Shown here: piece by piece, positions 51,989 through 61,503 of the stretch
Position numbering within the stretch: the first letter of the stretch is position 1
Layout: each line of letters opens with the position of its first letter
Origin: Actinomycetes bacterium
GTDB taxonomy: Bacteria > Actinomycetota > Actinomycetes > Mycobacteriales > Mycobacteriaceae
Direction: 5' to 3'
NCBI GenBank assembly: GCA_023432405.1
Contig: JAEYUQ010000016.1
Coordinates: forward strand, 1 to 64,000
Length of the DNA: 64,000 nt
The notes under the pieces: model-generated
What the model was told of the DNA's origin: nothing
The model's input: only the letters and a program-made list of their open reading frames with translations
Databases searched by the model: none
Made by a program: the position numbers and the translations under genes

Positions 51989-52061
51989 GGACTCTTAGCT
52001 CAGCTGGGAGAGCAGCTGGTTTACACCCAGCAGGTCAGCGGTTCAAGTCCGTTAGAGTCCA
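51989..52061 (+). tRNA. tRNA-Val (TAC)
   Basis: A 73-nt cloverleaf: acceptor GGACTCT/AGAGTCC, D-arm GCTCAGCTGGGAGAGC, anticodon loop TTTACAC with TAC at 52022-52024, T-arm GGTTCAAGTCC, discriminator A. CCA is not encoded. A possible promoter TTGCTG-18-TAATCT (51945-51974) overlaps the upstream terminator. Confidence 0.95.
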
Positions 52062-52117
52062 CAGTTTCCACACCTCTCTGTCGGTGAAAACCTAGAGCTG
52101 AAGCAGGTGTGAGGTGA

Positions 52118-52315
52118 TTATTCCTCGTCGTCCCCTTTGACAAAGGGAGCCAATTTCATGGTGTGGCGGTGATTGAACTTGGGGGCGTCGGGGTCTGCTC
52201 CTAGTGGCCAGTTTTCCCCAGTGAGCCGTTCCACGGGTTTCTGGTCTTGGGGTTGCTCGGTCTGGGCAGGTTTTGTAGCTTCCTTGGCCTTAAATATGCG
52301 TGATAAAAAGCCCAC
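52118..52315 (-). CDS. Small uncharacterised protein
   Basis: The 65-residue product starts at a GTG after AAAGGAGGAAAGG. It has a short amphipathic helix (GFLSRIFKAKEA), a Pro/Gln linker, and a C-terminal part with WPLGADPDAPKFNHRHTMKL, ending in acidic residues. No family is recognised. It is transcribed with the SURF1-like gene 36 bases upstream. Confidence 0.6.
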   Translation of the reverse strand: MGFLSRIFKAKEATKPAQTEQPQDQKPVERLTGENWPLGADPDAPKFNHRHTMKLAPFVKGDDEE

Positions 52316-52351
52316 GGCCTTTCCTCCTTGTCGTGGTGATCTGCTCTTTCA

Positions 52352-53311
52352 TTAAAAGCGTTCTTCGGGGTTTCTCGCTCGTGCAATGTATGCCCCCGGC
52401 ATCTCCCCGCCGTAGCGAGAGCGCACATCTCGGGAGTGTACGTCAGTGGTGGTCACTAGGCTGGATGATTTCTGGGTTTCAGCTGAAGATGTGCTGTCTT
52501 CTTTGCCTGAACGACGTCGTTGTGTGATTTCAGACCACACAAAGTATCCGAAGGCAATCGGAACCATCACCCCAAAAGCAATCCACTGCAACCCATAGGA
52601 AAGATGGTTACCCCTATCAAGTTGGGGGAGAGGAATAGCGGTGAGTACTCCTGCTTGCCCCTCAGAGAGTTGGAGATAGTCCTCAGCCAGAGTGAGATTG
52701 GATAATGTCCCAACTTGCTGGGTGTTGATGGAGTACACCTGCTGGCGTCCAGACTCAGTAATCGGGGCGGATGAGGATTGATCCTCGTTCTTCATCGCCA
52801 AGCCCACAATGGATACTGTTCCTTCGGGGGCCGCAGCGATATCCGGGAGGGTGCCTGCCTCTTTGTCTTGGACAACGTATCCGCGATTAACCAGCACCAC
52901 AGGGCCGTCGTCTATGGAAAAGGGGGTGAGGGCTTGGAATCCGGGATGTCCGTCCTCGGAGCGCAGCCGCAGCAGCACTTCCGCATGAGAGATATAGTGT
53001 CCAGTGGCCTCCACGCGCGCCCACTCCTGATCGGGTGTCAGGGCCCCCGAAAAAACTTCTCGGGCAGCGAGAGGGGCTGTATCAAAAGACTTCTCAATCT
53101 GCTCATTACGTTTCACAATGGCGTCGTTTTTGCCCAGCTGCCAGGGTGCCAAAATGGTGAATGCAAGGTAGGAAAAACCCAGCACTACTAACAGGCCGAT
53201 GACCCAGCTTGGGGAAAAGAGGGCCTTGAATCCGGATGCCTTTTGATCACTCACAGGGCATAGTCTACTTCCCGCTTCAACCCTGCCTTCAGCCTGGGGA
53301 TTTCCACTCAT
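52352..53311 (-). CDS. SURF1 family protein
   Basis: The 319-residue protein has membrane helices at about residues 35-55 and 240-260. Family features are FTILAPWQLGKNDAIVKRNEQIE, VEATGHYISHAEVLLR, VLVNRGYV and YGLQWIAFGVMVPIAFGYFVW. SURF1 helps assemble the heme-copper cytochrome c oxidase (aa3) in the membrane. The C-terminal tail is long and charged. Position in the cluster beside DUF3052 and NIF3 matches mycobacterial order. Confidence 0.9.
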   Translation of the reverse strand: MSGNPQAEGRVEAGSRLCPVSDQKASGFKALFSPSWVIGLLVVLGFSYLAFTILAPWQLGKNDAIVKRNEQIEKSFDTAPLAAREVFSGALTPDQEWARVEATGHYISHAEVLLRLRSEDGHPGFQALTPFSIDDGPVVLVNRGYVVQDKEAGTLPDIAAAPEGTVSIVGLAMKNEDQSSSAPITESGRQQVYSINTQQVGTLSNLTLAEDYLQLSEGQAGVLTAIPLPQLDRGNHLSYGLQWIAFGVMVPIAFGYFVWSEITQRRRSGKEDSTSSAETQKSSSLVTTTDVHSRDVRSRYGGEMPGAYIARARNPEERF

Positions 53312-53365
53312 CTCTTCGTCTTTATCTCTCAGGGTTGGTCCTTAAGAGCCGCTACACTTAGCCAC

Positions 53366-54193
53366 ATGGTCACTGTTGCTGATGTATGCGCTCTGCTGGA
53401 TGATCGCTACCCTCCTGAACTTGCAGAATCCTGGGATTATGTCGGGTTGGTCTGTGGTGATCTGACAGGCTCGGTAAGCTCAGTTGCCTTCGCTGTTGAT
53501 TGCACAGATGCCGTTGCCGAGCGTGCCCTGCAGCTGGGAGTCGATATGCTGGTAACTCATCATCCTTTGCTGTTTAAGCCCGTAACCTCGGTGGCAGCTC
53601 ACACTCCTAAAGGGCGAATTATTCACTCCTTTATCACTCATGGGATAGCCCTTTTTGCTGCCCACACGAATGCTGACTGTGCTCGCCCCGGCGTCAATGA
53701 CGTTCTTGCTAAGACGTTGGGAATAACTCCAGGTGCTCCCATTATTCCCTCCAACCTTGACGACGCCCCCGACTCCCCGGCCTGTCAAGGGGCTGGTCTC
53801 GGCCGCATAGGTACCTTGGAAAAACCGATGACCTTGCGGGAGTTTGTTCACCATGTGGGTGATGTCCTGCCAGACACAGAGTGGGGGGTTCGAGCTGCTG
53901 GGGATCCCGATGCTGTGATTTCAACGGTGGCAGTGTGTTCTGGGGCTGGTGATAGCTTGTTGGACAGGGTGGCACAATTGGGTGTTGATTGTTATCTCAC
54001 CTCTGACTTGAGACATCACCCTGTAGATGAGTATCTGCGCAGTGGGGGTCCGGCAGTGGTTGATACCGCGCATTGGGCCAGTGAGTTCCCCTGGACATCA
54101 CAGGTGCGTGATGTGGTTGCTGAGTTAGGGGTTGATACTCACATTGTGTCCATTCGGACAGATCCTTGGACCATAGCCAGTCATGGACACTGA
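53366..54193 (+). CDS. NIF3-like dinuclear-metal protein
   Basis: The 275-residue protein is of the Nif3/GTP cyclohydrolase I type 2 family. Metal-binding residues are visible in DMLVTHHPLLFKP (two His), FAAHTNADCARPGVND and SDLRHHPVDEYL, with VVDTAHWASEFPW at the C-terminal end. Hexameric family members bind two metals; the role is uncertain. It is divergent from SURF1, with short 5' space. The next gene, a zinc-ribbon coiled-coil protein, follows after 53 bases, as in mycobacteria. Confidence 0.92.
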   Translation: MVTVADVCALLDDRYPPELAESWDYVGLVCGDLTGSVSSVAFAVDCTDAVAERALQLGVDMLVTHHPLLFKPVTSVAAHTPKGRIIHSFITHGIALFAAHTNADCARPGVNDVLAKTLGITPGAPIIPSNLDDAPDSPACQGAGLGRIGTLEKPMTLREFVHHVGDVLPDTEWGVRAAGDPDAVISTVAVCSGAGDSLLDRVAQLGVDCYLTSDLRHHPVDEYLRSGGPAVVDTAHWASEFPWTSQVRDVVAELGVDTHIVSIRTDPWTIASHGH

Positions 54194-54246
54194 ACACCGC
54201 CACAGAATTGACGGTACTCACCACTCAGTGACGCACAGCTCGACAG

Positions 54247-54942
54247 ATGAATAGGTATATGGAACCACTTATGATAATTCAGGAACAGCAGAAACTTCTT
54301 CTAGAACTAGCCAATCTTGAACGGGGTCGGTCAGTCCAAGCTCGGCCCCAGAATGAACGTCAGGATCTTCAGTGCCAGCGCAACAGTGTTCTTCAAGGCT
54401 CATTGGCGGCGCAGCGAGCCTTAGACGGTGTAGAAAGCGATATTCTTCGTATCCAAGAAGATGAGAGAAAACTTCGGGCTCGTGAGCGAGACGATGTGGC
54501 TCAGCTATCTGCCGAGACGGATCCGCAACGGAGAAAAGATTTAAAACATGATCTCTACGCAGCGAAGTCTCGGATTGAAGACCTCATGTATGAGCTCAAG
54601 GAGTGTCACAATGAGCTGGCGCCCTTGAGGCAAAATGTTGATCTCTACCAGCAGAAACTCGCAGATCTTGATGCACGGATTGAGAAGGCAGAGGGCCAGA
54701 AAGACACGGCCTTCAAGCAGGCTGATCGTGTAGCAGAGTTGAAAGCTCAGCTACCAGCCGAACTGCTTGCCGAGTACGAGGGGCGTCGTCAGGAAAATGG
54801 CGTTGGGGTTGCGTTCTTTAACGGTAGGAGCTGTTCTGGATGTGCCATTAAGCTGACGGCGGCAGAGCGTGCTGAGATTACTGCAACCCCACACGATGAG
54901 CTGGCAGAGTGCCCGAACTGCGGATCTTTGTTAGTGAGGTAA
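54247..54942 (+). CDS. C4-type zinc-ribbon protein with long coiled coil
   Basis: The 231-residue protein has a long coiled coil (about 25-165; LEL, RAQ, KLRARERDD, LKHDLYAAKSRIEDLMYELKE) and a C-terminal zinc ribbon, CSGC (about residue 198) and CPNC (about 223). This is the actinobacterial zf-C4 family next to NIF3-like and RNase H fusion genes. The start could be ATG 54259 or 54271, neither with a clear ribosome binding site. Function is unknown. Confidence 0.85.
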   Translation: MNRYMEPLMIIQEQQKLLLELANLERGRSVQARPQNERQDLQCQRNSVLQGSLAAQRALDGVESDILRIQEDERKLRARERDDVAQLSAETDPQRRKDLKHDLYAAKSRIEDLMYELKECHNELAPLRQNVDLYQQKLADLDARIEKAEGQKDTAFKQADRVAELKAQLPAELLAEYEGRRQENGVGVAFFNGRSCSGCAIKLTAAERAEITATPHDELAECPNCGSLLVR

Positions 54943-54945
54943 GCC

Positions 54946-56122
54946 ATGAAATACGTCATTGAGGCTGATGGGGGTTCTCGGGGCAACCCGGGAATTGCAG
55001 GATCTGGAACCGTCATCTACGACGCTGATCATGCCACCGTGCTCCAAGAACTCAGTTATGTGGTGGGGACAAGCACAAACAACGTCGCTGAGTACCACGC
55101 CCTGCTCAATGGTCTTCGCTATTGCGCCGATCGCGGTGCTACCGAAGTGGATGTTTTCATGGACTCGAAACTCGTGGTGGAACAGATGAGCGGGCGCTGG
55201 AAGATTAAGCACCCAGACATGAAAGCTCTCGCAGTACAAGCGCGCGAGATAATGAAGCTGTTTGATGCCGTGAGATTCACATGGGTACCCCGTGCGCGTA
55301 ACTCCAAGGCTGACGCCCTGGCAAATAAGGCAATGGATGCAGCCGCTCAGGGAGCAAAGCCGGGTTTTGTGGAGGGCTATGGTGACACGTCTCCTCACAG
55401 CCCTGCTGTGGATTCCAGCAGGAGACACTCCGAGGGAGAACGTAACGAGTCTTTGCCGGGTTCTTCACAGCCTTCTGAGAATCAGCCAGGGCTGTGGTCA
55501 GCCCCCGAGATTTCTCCCCCCGCGACGCTCCTTGTGCTTCGGCATGGTGAAACCTCCTACTCTGTCAAGCACCAGTATTGCGGGTTGAGCGATCCTGAAC
55601 TCACGGAGAAAGGACTCGCCCAGGCTCGTGCTGCATCACAGTATCTTCAGCAGTTTTCGATTGATCGGGTGGTCAGCTCCCCTCTGCGCCGAACCCAACA
55701 AACAGCTGAGGCATTCACCTCGCACTTTAGTTGTGAGCCCGCGCTTATTGAACAGGATTTTGGGGAGTGGGAAGGTCTGAGCTACGCCGAGGCCGCGCAG
55801 AAAGATCCCGATGTTATGAAGAGTTTTCTCTCGGGAGTGTCCGTGCCTCCACCGGGAGGAGAATCCCTGGCGCAGGTGTATCGCAGGGTGAGTAGGTGGC
55901 AACGCGCGTTTGTTGCTGCCCATCCGGGGGAAACAATCCTGGTAGTCACCCATATGTCCGTGGCCAAATCTTTAGTTCGTCTGGCTCTGGGAGCTGATTC
56001 CACCTTCTATCACTCAGCATTTCTGGATCTAGGCTCCCTGTGTAGAATGGATTTTGGGCAACGCTACGTGCTGCGGTCTTTCAATGAAACCGCGTATCTT
56101 GCTAACATTCTTTCTAGCAAAT

Positions 56123-56124
<2 letters not shown>
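54946..56124 (+). CDS. Bifunctional RNase H / phosphoglycerate-mutase-like phosphatase
   Basis: The 392-residue protein has two domains. Residues 1-130 are RNase H type I with catalytic acids in IEADGGSRGN, NNVAEYHALL, VFMDSKLVVEQM and NSKADALANKA. After a variable linker (about 140-190), residues 195-390 are a histidine phosphatase of the CobC/PGM group, with LRHGETSYSVKHQY carrying the phosphohistidine and GEWEGLSYAEA. In mycobacteria the homologue (Rv2228c) has RNase H and alpha-ribazole phosphatase activity. The stop lies in the first bases of rnpB. Confidence 0.95.
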
Positions 56125-56523
<399 letters not shown>

Positions 56524-56525
<2 letters not shown>

Positions 56526-57801
56526 ATTTGCTTTCTTGTTGGGTGGGTATGAAGTGTGCGCCTTCACCTGGGCGAATCTCAACTATTGTCAGGCCGTCGT
56601 CGAGGATATCAGCGCGTAAAGAATCCCAGGAGTGAGCTGGAACCAGAGCGATAACGCTTGCTCGAAGATCCTCAGAGGCACACCGGGCTGAGAGAGCACC
56701 ACGGTCCAAAACCAACTCTGTAAGAGCAGCGACGTCGTCTCCTGGGGTAAAAATGGAGAGGAGATCGCGCTGAGACTGGTTGAGGATTGTGGCTGTTTCC
56801 TTCATGTGGTGGGCGCGGATAGTGCTACCAAGTGTGGTGGTACGTTCCAGTTCAGAGAAGTAAAAATCTAGCCACTTGCGAGCGGTGTCCCCAGAGGGGA
56901 AGTGGTTATCCAGTCCCAGAGAATGATGGGCATCCAACCACTGAACAATACGTTCGGTGGCGTTGGGGAGGTCTCTGAGAGTAGCTACTTGGAAAGCAGC
57001 CGCAGCTTTGGCAGCAAGGTTGAGAATGTCCCCTTGGCGATCCTGGCACTGCTGTGAGCCACGTGATCCCGGTTTTGCAATGACACACAGGCGGTAGTCA
57101 GATCCCGATACTCGTGGAACCTCAAAAATGGCGTTTTCACGCCCGTCAAACAGAGAGGGATTCGGGTTGACTGCACGCAAATTTGTAGCGTAGCGCGAGC
57201 TCACCGGAGGGCGTTCCAGGAAGAGGGTGCTGGCCTTGCTACAAGCATCGGATAAGCGCAGGCGCTCCGGCGGGGTATCCACCTCCGGAACATCAGCTGA
57301 CAGTGCCAAGGCAAACGCGGATTCCACCGCAGTCATCTCACCTAAACCCACGCCAGAAGGAATGGAATTAACCACTGTGATGTCTATCCCGTGAGCCATG
57401 CCCCGCACAGATTGGCTATACACCAGGTTCCACGCAACAGCACCCAAACGGTGTGCTGGAGTCATGCTTGTGGTGTCCGGGTACTGTGCCGGGGTTTCGG
57501 TACCATCAGACACTGCTGCTGCCTGGGCGACGTCCTCCGTGGAAATCTCGCTATAGCTCAGACTTGGGGTAGGGAATCGTTCACACCAGTTCACCGCAAT
57601 AGTGGAATCACTGCGTGGTGAGTAGGCCACTTCTGCACGATAATCCGTATTTCCAGTGATAGTGACGCCACCTAGATTGCCGGTGGCTTCGCCGATGAGG
57701 TTCCATGATCCAGGAGCAGAAGCAGCGGCGAGGGGTACGCCAATGCGGGAACGATGAAGCTCAGAAGCCGATACTGTAGCCAGATCAATCACAGATGCCA
57801 T
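56524..57801 (-). CDS. GHMP-kinase fold protein, galactokinase-like but with altered catalytic motifs
   Basis: From ATG 57801 the product has 425 residues. The galactokinase pattern is recognisable but changed: APGSWNLIGEATGNLGG in place of GRVNLIGEHTDY (catalytic Arg missing, His-Thr-Asp-Tyr lost), NSIPSGVGLGEMTAVESAFA in place of the PxGxGLSSSAA ATP loop, and a C-terminal part without the typical GAGFGG. The upstream frame would add 36 residues. The normal metal and catalytic roles are probably lost or altered; a regulatory or sugar-binding role is possible. The stop is in the rnpB P1 stem. Confidence 0.7.
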
Positions 57802-57926
57802 CCTTTGGGTGCGCGAATTCACCACAACTCTAATAGAGGTTTTCCGTAGTCTAAAGAAAAGGGTTCTGTGCTCTGAGGAATCGAACAACAGTAGTCTCAC
57901 GAGCCCCATAAAGAAGGAGAAATACC

Positions 57927-58157
57927 GTGACTCACGAAATTAAACAGTCTCATGACGACGGCGCTCAGTACTTTTTTAACCCCAATACAGGGGAAGTAAC
58001 CCAAGGAAAGGTTCATGGCTGGGATAACAGGATGGGGCCGTATAACTCCGCAGAAGAAGCCCGCAATGCCCTGAAGACAGCCCAGCAACGTACCCTTGCA
58101 GCGGATGCTGATGATGAGGCTGAAAATTCCTGGGGTAAGCCTGCCTCATGGGAGTAG
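57927..58157 (+). CDS. Small soluble protein, SPOR-like pattern, unknown function
   Basis: The 76-residue product starts at a GTG after AAGGAG and has QYFFNPNTGEVTQGKVHGWDNR followed by MGPYNSAEEARNALKTAQQRT. The aromatic tract plus the GPY..AEEA.NAL helix recalls SPOR-like proteins of corynebacteria annotated as hypothetical. No signal peptide or membrane helix. It is divergent from the GHMP gene. Confidence 0.65.
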   Translation: MTHEIKQSHDDGAQYFFNPNTGEVTQGKVHGWDNRMGPYNSAEEARNALKTAQQRTLAADADDEAENSWGKPASWE

Positions 58158-58239
58158 TTCCTGGAAGTAAACCGCTCCGAAGTAAACAGCTCTCAGACAG
58201 ACTGCTCGGAGGCAGACCCAGCCACCTCACATGGCCCCT

Positions 58240-59928
58240 TTATGCCCTGGAGCAACGGGTCCCATCACTTTTATGGATAGATTTACTGAGTTTCTCGTAG
58301 GAGCTGGAGATTTTCTTGATGATCTTCGGATACTGGGTCAAAGCATCCAGGCCTGCTTGGCGTTCTCTCTCATAGGCCACCCCGTAACCGAAAGTATCTT
58401 CTCCAGCCTCTCTAGCATGAGCAGCCTGACGCAAGAGCATATCGCGTGATGTGACGCAATCTTGGAAATCTCCGAGTACTGATTGCAGCTCCTTACATGC
58501 TTTGTAGAGGGGACTGGTTTTTAACTCGGTGGTTTTCCCGATAGCTTCGGCGGCGTAACGAAGTTTCTTTCCGGCCTTCCTCATGTCATGGAAGTACTGC
58601 TCCCTGTCAGCCAGCTCAATGGAAGGGTCAGACCAGCTCTGAACCGCTTTCCGATGCCGTTTCATGAGCTTGCGGTAGGCCGAGTCCAGATGTTGATAAA
58701 GAATCTCCTCCTTAGCCCTAGTGCTGTCCTGTGGAAGAGATCTCAATTCTGGGGAGGAGTCAGTATGTGGAGAGGCCTCAGTATCTGGTGCCTCTGAAGA
58801 GACGCCAGATACTGAGGTTTCCTCGCTGACGACGGGAGGGTTACGCAGAATGTCATCAAGGGCGTCGAGAAGGTCTAAGTAGCGCTGGGAATCCAGAACG
58901 TCAATAACCTTCTCATAAGCAGAGGCATACACCTCAGCCATGTCCTCGTGGAGGTGTTGACGTGTCTCGGCGTCGAAAACAGCGGCGTCGTCAGTGTCTA
59001 TGAGGTGCTTAAAACGCTCAGCGACAACCTCAGCATCCCGAGCCTCACCAAGTATCCGAGCCAGATTCTGAAGCTCTTTTTCCACATGGTGATACTTCTC
59101 CCCATCCAAAATTCCCTCAAACACCTGCATATGGCTGCGCAGTTCTCGGGTGGCAACCCGCATCTGGTGGATGGAATCCCACTCATCATTGCGCACCCGC
59201 GAGTCATAATCCACTAACTTGTCTCGGTTGGTGCGCAGAGCAGAAAGCACTGCAAATTCCGGAGAGTCTGGATCAATCTGGCTAAGCACATCCAAGGTAG
59301 GAACATTATGAATAGAATCCCCCAAAGCTGTCATCAGCTTTGACGGGCTGGGAGACTTACGTCCGCCTGCATTGATGAGCACGGTTGTTGCGCTGTGGAT
59401 GATGTCCCTTCCCTCGGGGCTCGTGGCGAGTTCTTCTGCAAGCTCGAACTCCCACTCCCGCCACTGTGCCTTGGTCCCTCCTGGGAGCAGTGACCACGCT
59501 GTGACGTGATCATCCGTGAACTCAGCAACCAGAGAACCATCGGCGGCGAATGCTTGGGTCTCATGGCGGTCATTGTCCACTTGGGCAATGGGTACTAGCT
59601 CATCTCTGCGCACAATGGCACGCACCTGCACCAGTAATTCGGAGGGCACCGCGGTGCTGCCCTCAGTGATGGGAGCATGAATCTCTGTACGTCCTTGAGC
59701 GGCAGGTAACTTGATATGCCAGCCGTCATCTTTACCGCCACTGCGTCGACGCAAGGTTATCTTGGAATGAGTCAGCCGAAGATCCTGGGTGTCGTAGTAA
59801 ATAGCAGATAGGTGGTGTTCCACCGACGGGCTTGTGGCCTCAACAGAGGTGATCTGGGTCAAGGGTGGGGCCGGGGTATCCTGTTCAACTGCAAATTTTG
59901 CCTCTACTTCGAGATAGCGATTGGTCAT
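58240..59928 (-). CDS. CYTH and CHAD domain protein (polyphosphate-related)
   Basis: The 562-residue protein joins an N-terminal CYTH domain (about 1-200) with the ExExK motif in YLEVEAKFAV and a C-terminal CHAD domain (about 225-555), rich in His and Arg/Lys, with HQMRVATRELRSHMQVFEG and HDMRKAGKKLRYAAEAIGK. CYTH domains bind triphosphates and CHAD domains bind polyphosphate granules. This fusion is widespread in actinobacteria (mycobacterial Rv2226). It is divergent from glnA2, with a gap of 166 bases. Confidence 0.95.
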   Translation of the reverse strand: MTNRYLEVEAKFAVEQDTPAPPLTQITSVEATSPSVEHHLSAIYYDTQDLRLTHSKITLRRRSGGKDDGWHIKLPAAQGRTEIHAPITEGSTAVPSELLVQVRAIVRRDELVPIAQVDNDRHETQAFAADGSLVAEFTDDHVTAWSLLPGGTKAQWREWEFELAEELATSPEGRDIIHSATTVLINAGGRKSPSPSKLMTALGDSIHNVPTLDVLSQIDPDSPEFAVLSALRTNRDKLVDYDSRVRNDEWDSIHQMRVATRELRSHMQVFEGILDGEKYHHVEKELQNLARILGEARDAEVVAERFKHLIDTDDAAVFDAETRQHLHEDMAEVYASAYEKVIDVLDSQRYLDLLDALDDILRNPPVVSEETSVSGVSSEAPDTEASPHTDSSPELRSLPQDSTRAKEEILYQHLDSAYRKLMKRHRKAVQSWSDPSIELADREQYFHDMRKAGKKLRYAAEAIGKTTELKTSPLYKACKELQSVLGDFQDCVTSRDMLLRQAAHAREAGEDTFGYGVAYERERQAGLDALTQYPKIIKKISSSYEKLSKSIHKSDGTRCSRA

Positions 59929-60094
59929 GATCTGATCACATTCCTTACAGGAGTTGTCCGGGTTGACCTAGCGTGTGAGCTTCATCTTAATGAAGGAATG
60001 CCTTTGTCGCTGGTTCAGAAACTCGTGCCAGAACGTCTGTTTGGGGGCGGGGAATTTCCTGCAATTAGCGTTCTTGGGAGAGTTTCTCGCTACC

Positions 60095-61444
60095 ATGACC
60101 ACTATGAACAGGCAGCAAGAGTTTGTTTTGCACACCGTAGAAGAACGGGACATCCGTTACATCCGTCTGTGGTTTACCGATATCCTGGGTTACCTCAAAT
60201 CAGTGGTAATGACGCCCAACCAACTTGAATCCGCCTTTAGTGAAGGTGTCGGCTTTGACGGCTCAGCCATCGAGGGGCTTTCTCGGCTCTCTGAGTCTGA
60301 CATGATTGCTCTGCCAGATCCTTCCACGTTCCAAATTTTGCCCACAGGAATTGAGGAAGCTGGCAGTCAAACAGCCAGAATGTTTTGTGATCTCATCATG
60401 CCAGATGGGCAACCTGCCTGGGCGGACCCCCGGCAGGTGCTGCGCCGCCAGGTGGATAAGACAGCCCAACAAGGTTTTACCTGTGCTATTGCCCCAGAAA
60501 TTGAGTTTTATCTTGTGCGCTCAACGCAGACGAATGGCGAACCGCCTGTTCCCACCGATAACGGGGGCTATTTCGATCAGGCCAATCACAATGAGGCTCT
60601 GCAATTCAGGCGCAACGCGATCAACGTCCTTGAAGCCGTGGGCATTCCCGTGGACTTTTCACATCACGAGGCGTCGCCGGGGCAGCAAGAAATTGATTTG
60701 CGGCACTCTGATCCGCTCACGATGGCAGATTCCATCATGACGTTCAGGTACCTCATCAAGCAGGTGGCGCAGTGGGAAAACGTCTCAGCAACATTCATGC
60801 CCAAACCGTTCCAGGACTACACCGGCTCTGCTATGCACTCACATATGTCCCTCTTCGAGGGGGACATCAATGCATTCCACGACCCCGATGATCAATACGC
60901 ATTGTCACAGACAGGGAAATCCTTTATTGCGGGGATATTGACCCACGCTCCAGAACTGACCGCTGTGACAAATCAGTGGGTGAATTCCTATAAACGGTTG
61001 AACTTTGGCGCCGAAGCCCCCACCGCAGCCACCTGGGGAGTGTCCAATCAGTCTGCCCTTGTACGGGTACCTACCTACAGGATGGATAAGCCTCAATCTC
61101 GGAGAGCAGAAATCCGAAATGTGGATTCAGCCTGCAACCCCTACTTGGCATACGCCGTTCTCCTTGGAGCTGGGCTCAAGGGTATCGAGGAAGGCTATGA
61201 GCTTGAAGATCCCGCCGAGGATAACATCTCTGAGCTCACTCGCCGCGAGCGCAGAGCGATGGGATACGTGGATCTTCCTCGAGACTTGGATAGTGCCCTG
61301 AGGATTTTTGAGCGCTCAGAACTGATGGCAGAAATTCTCGGTGAGCACGTCTTTGAGTACTTCCTGCGCAGCAAGTGGAAAGAATCCCAGCGCTATCAAG
61401 AGCAGATCACCGCCTGGGAGCTTAGGAACAACCTGGATTACTAG
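60095..61444 (+). CDS. glnA2: Glutamine synthetase GlnA2-type
   Basis: The start at 60095 gives 449 residues, near the mycobacterial GlnA2 length. Typical type I blocks: GFDGSAIEG, APEIEFYL, SHHEASPGQQEIDLRH (metal ligands), TFMPKPFQDYTGSAMHSHMS, NSYKRL and RRAEIRNVDSACNPYLAYAV. It makes glutamine from glutamate, ATP and ammonia. The adenylylation loop normally NLYDLPPEE reads EDNISELTRRER here, with no Tyr at the modified position, so it is probably not controlled by the neighbouring GlnE. No clear ribosome binding site is seen close to the start; the next ATG is 60104. Confidence 0.93.
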   Translation: MTTMNRQQEFVLHTVEERDIRYIRLWFTDILGYLKSVVMTPNQLESAFSEGVGFDGSAIEGLSRLSESDMIALPDPSTFQILPTGIEEAGSQTARMFCDLIMPDGQPAWADPRQVLRRQVDKTAQQGFTCAIAPEIEFYLVRSTQTNGEPPVPTDNGGYFDQANHNEALQFRRNAINVLEAVGIPVDFSHHEASPGQQEIDLRHSDPLTMADSIMTFRYLIKQVAQWENVSATFMPKPFQDYTGSAMHSHMSLFEGDINAFHDPDDQYALSQTGKSFIAGILTHAPELTAVTNQWVNSYKRLNFGAEAPTAATWGVSNQSALVRVPTYRMDKPQSRRAEIRNVDSACNPYLAYAVLLGAGLKGIEEGYELEDPAEDNISELTRRERRAMGYVDLPRDLDSALRIFERSELMAEILGEHVFEYFLRSKWKESQRYQEQITAWELRNNLDY

Positions 61445-61503
61445 CACTCGTCCACCGAGTAACCCTTCACCCTGAGTGTTGTCCTGAAGAGAGGATTAGA
61501 GAG

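Noticed and set aside
58164..58190. Short repeat GAAGTAAAC.GCTC after the small SPOR-like gene
   Set aside because: Two imperfect copies only; no structure or context to give it meaning.
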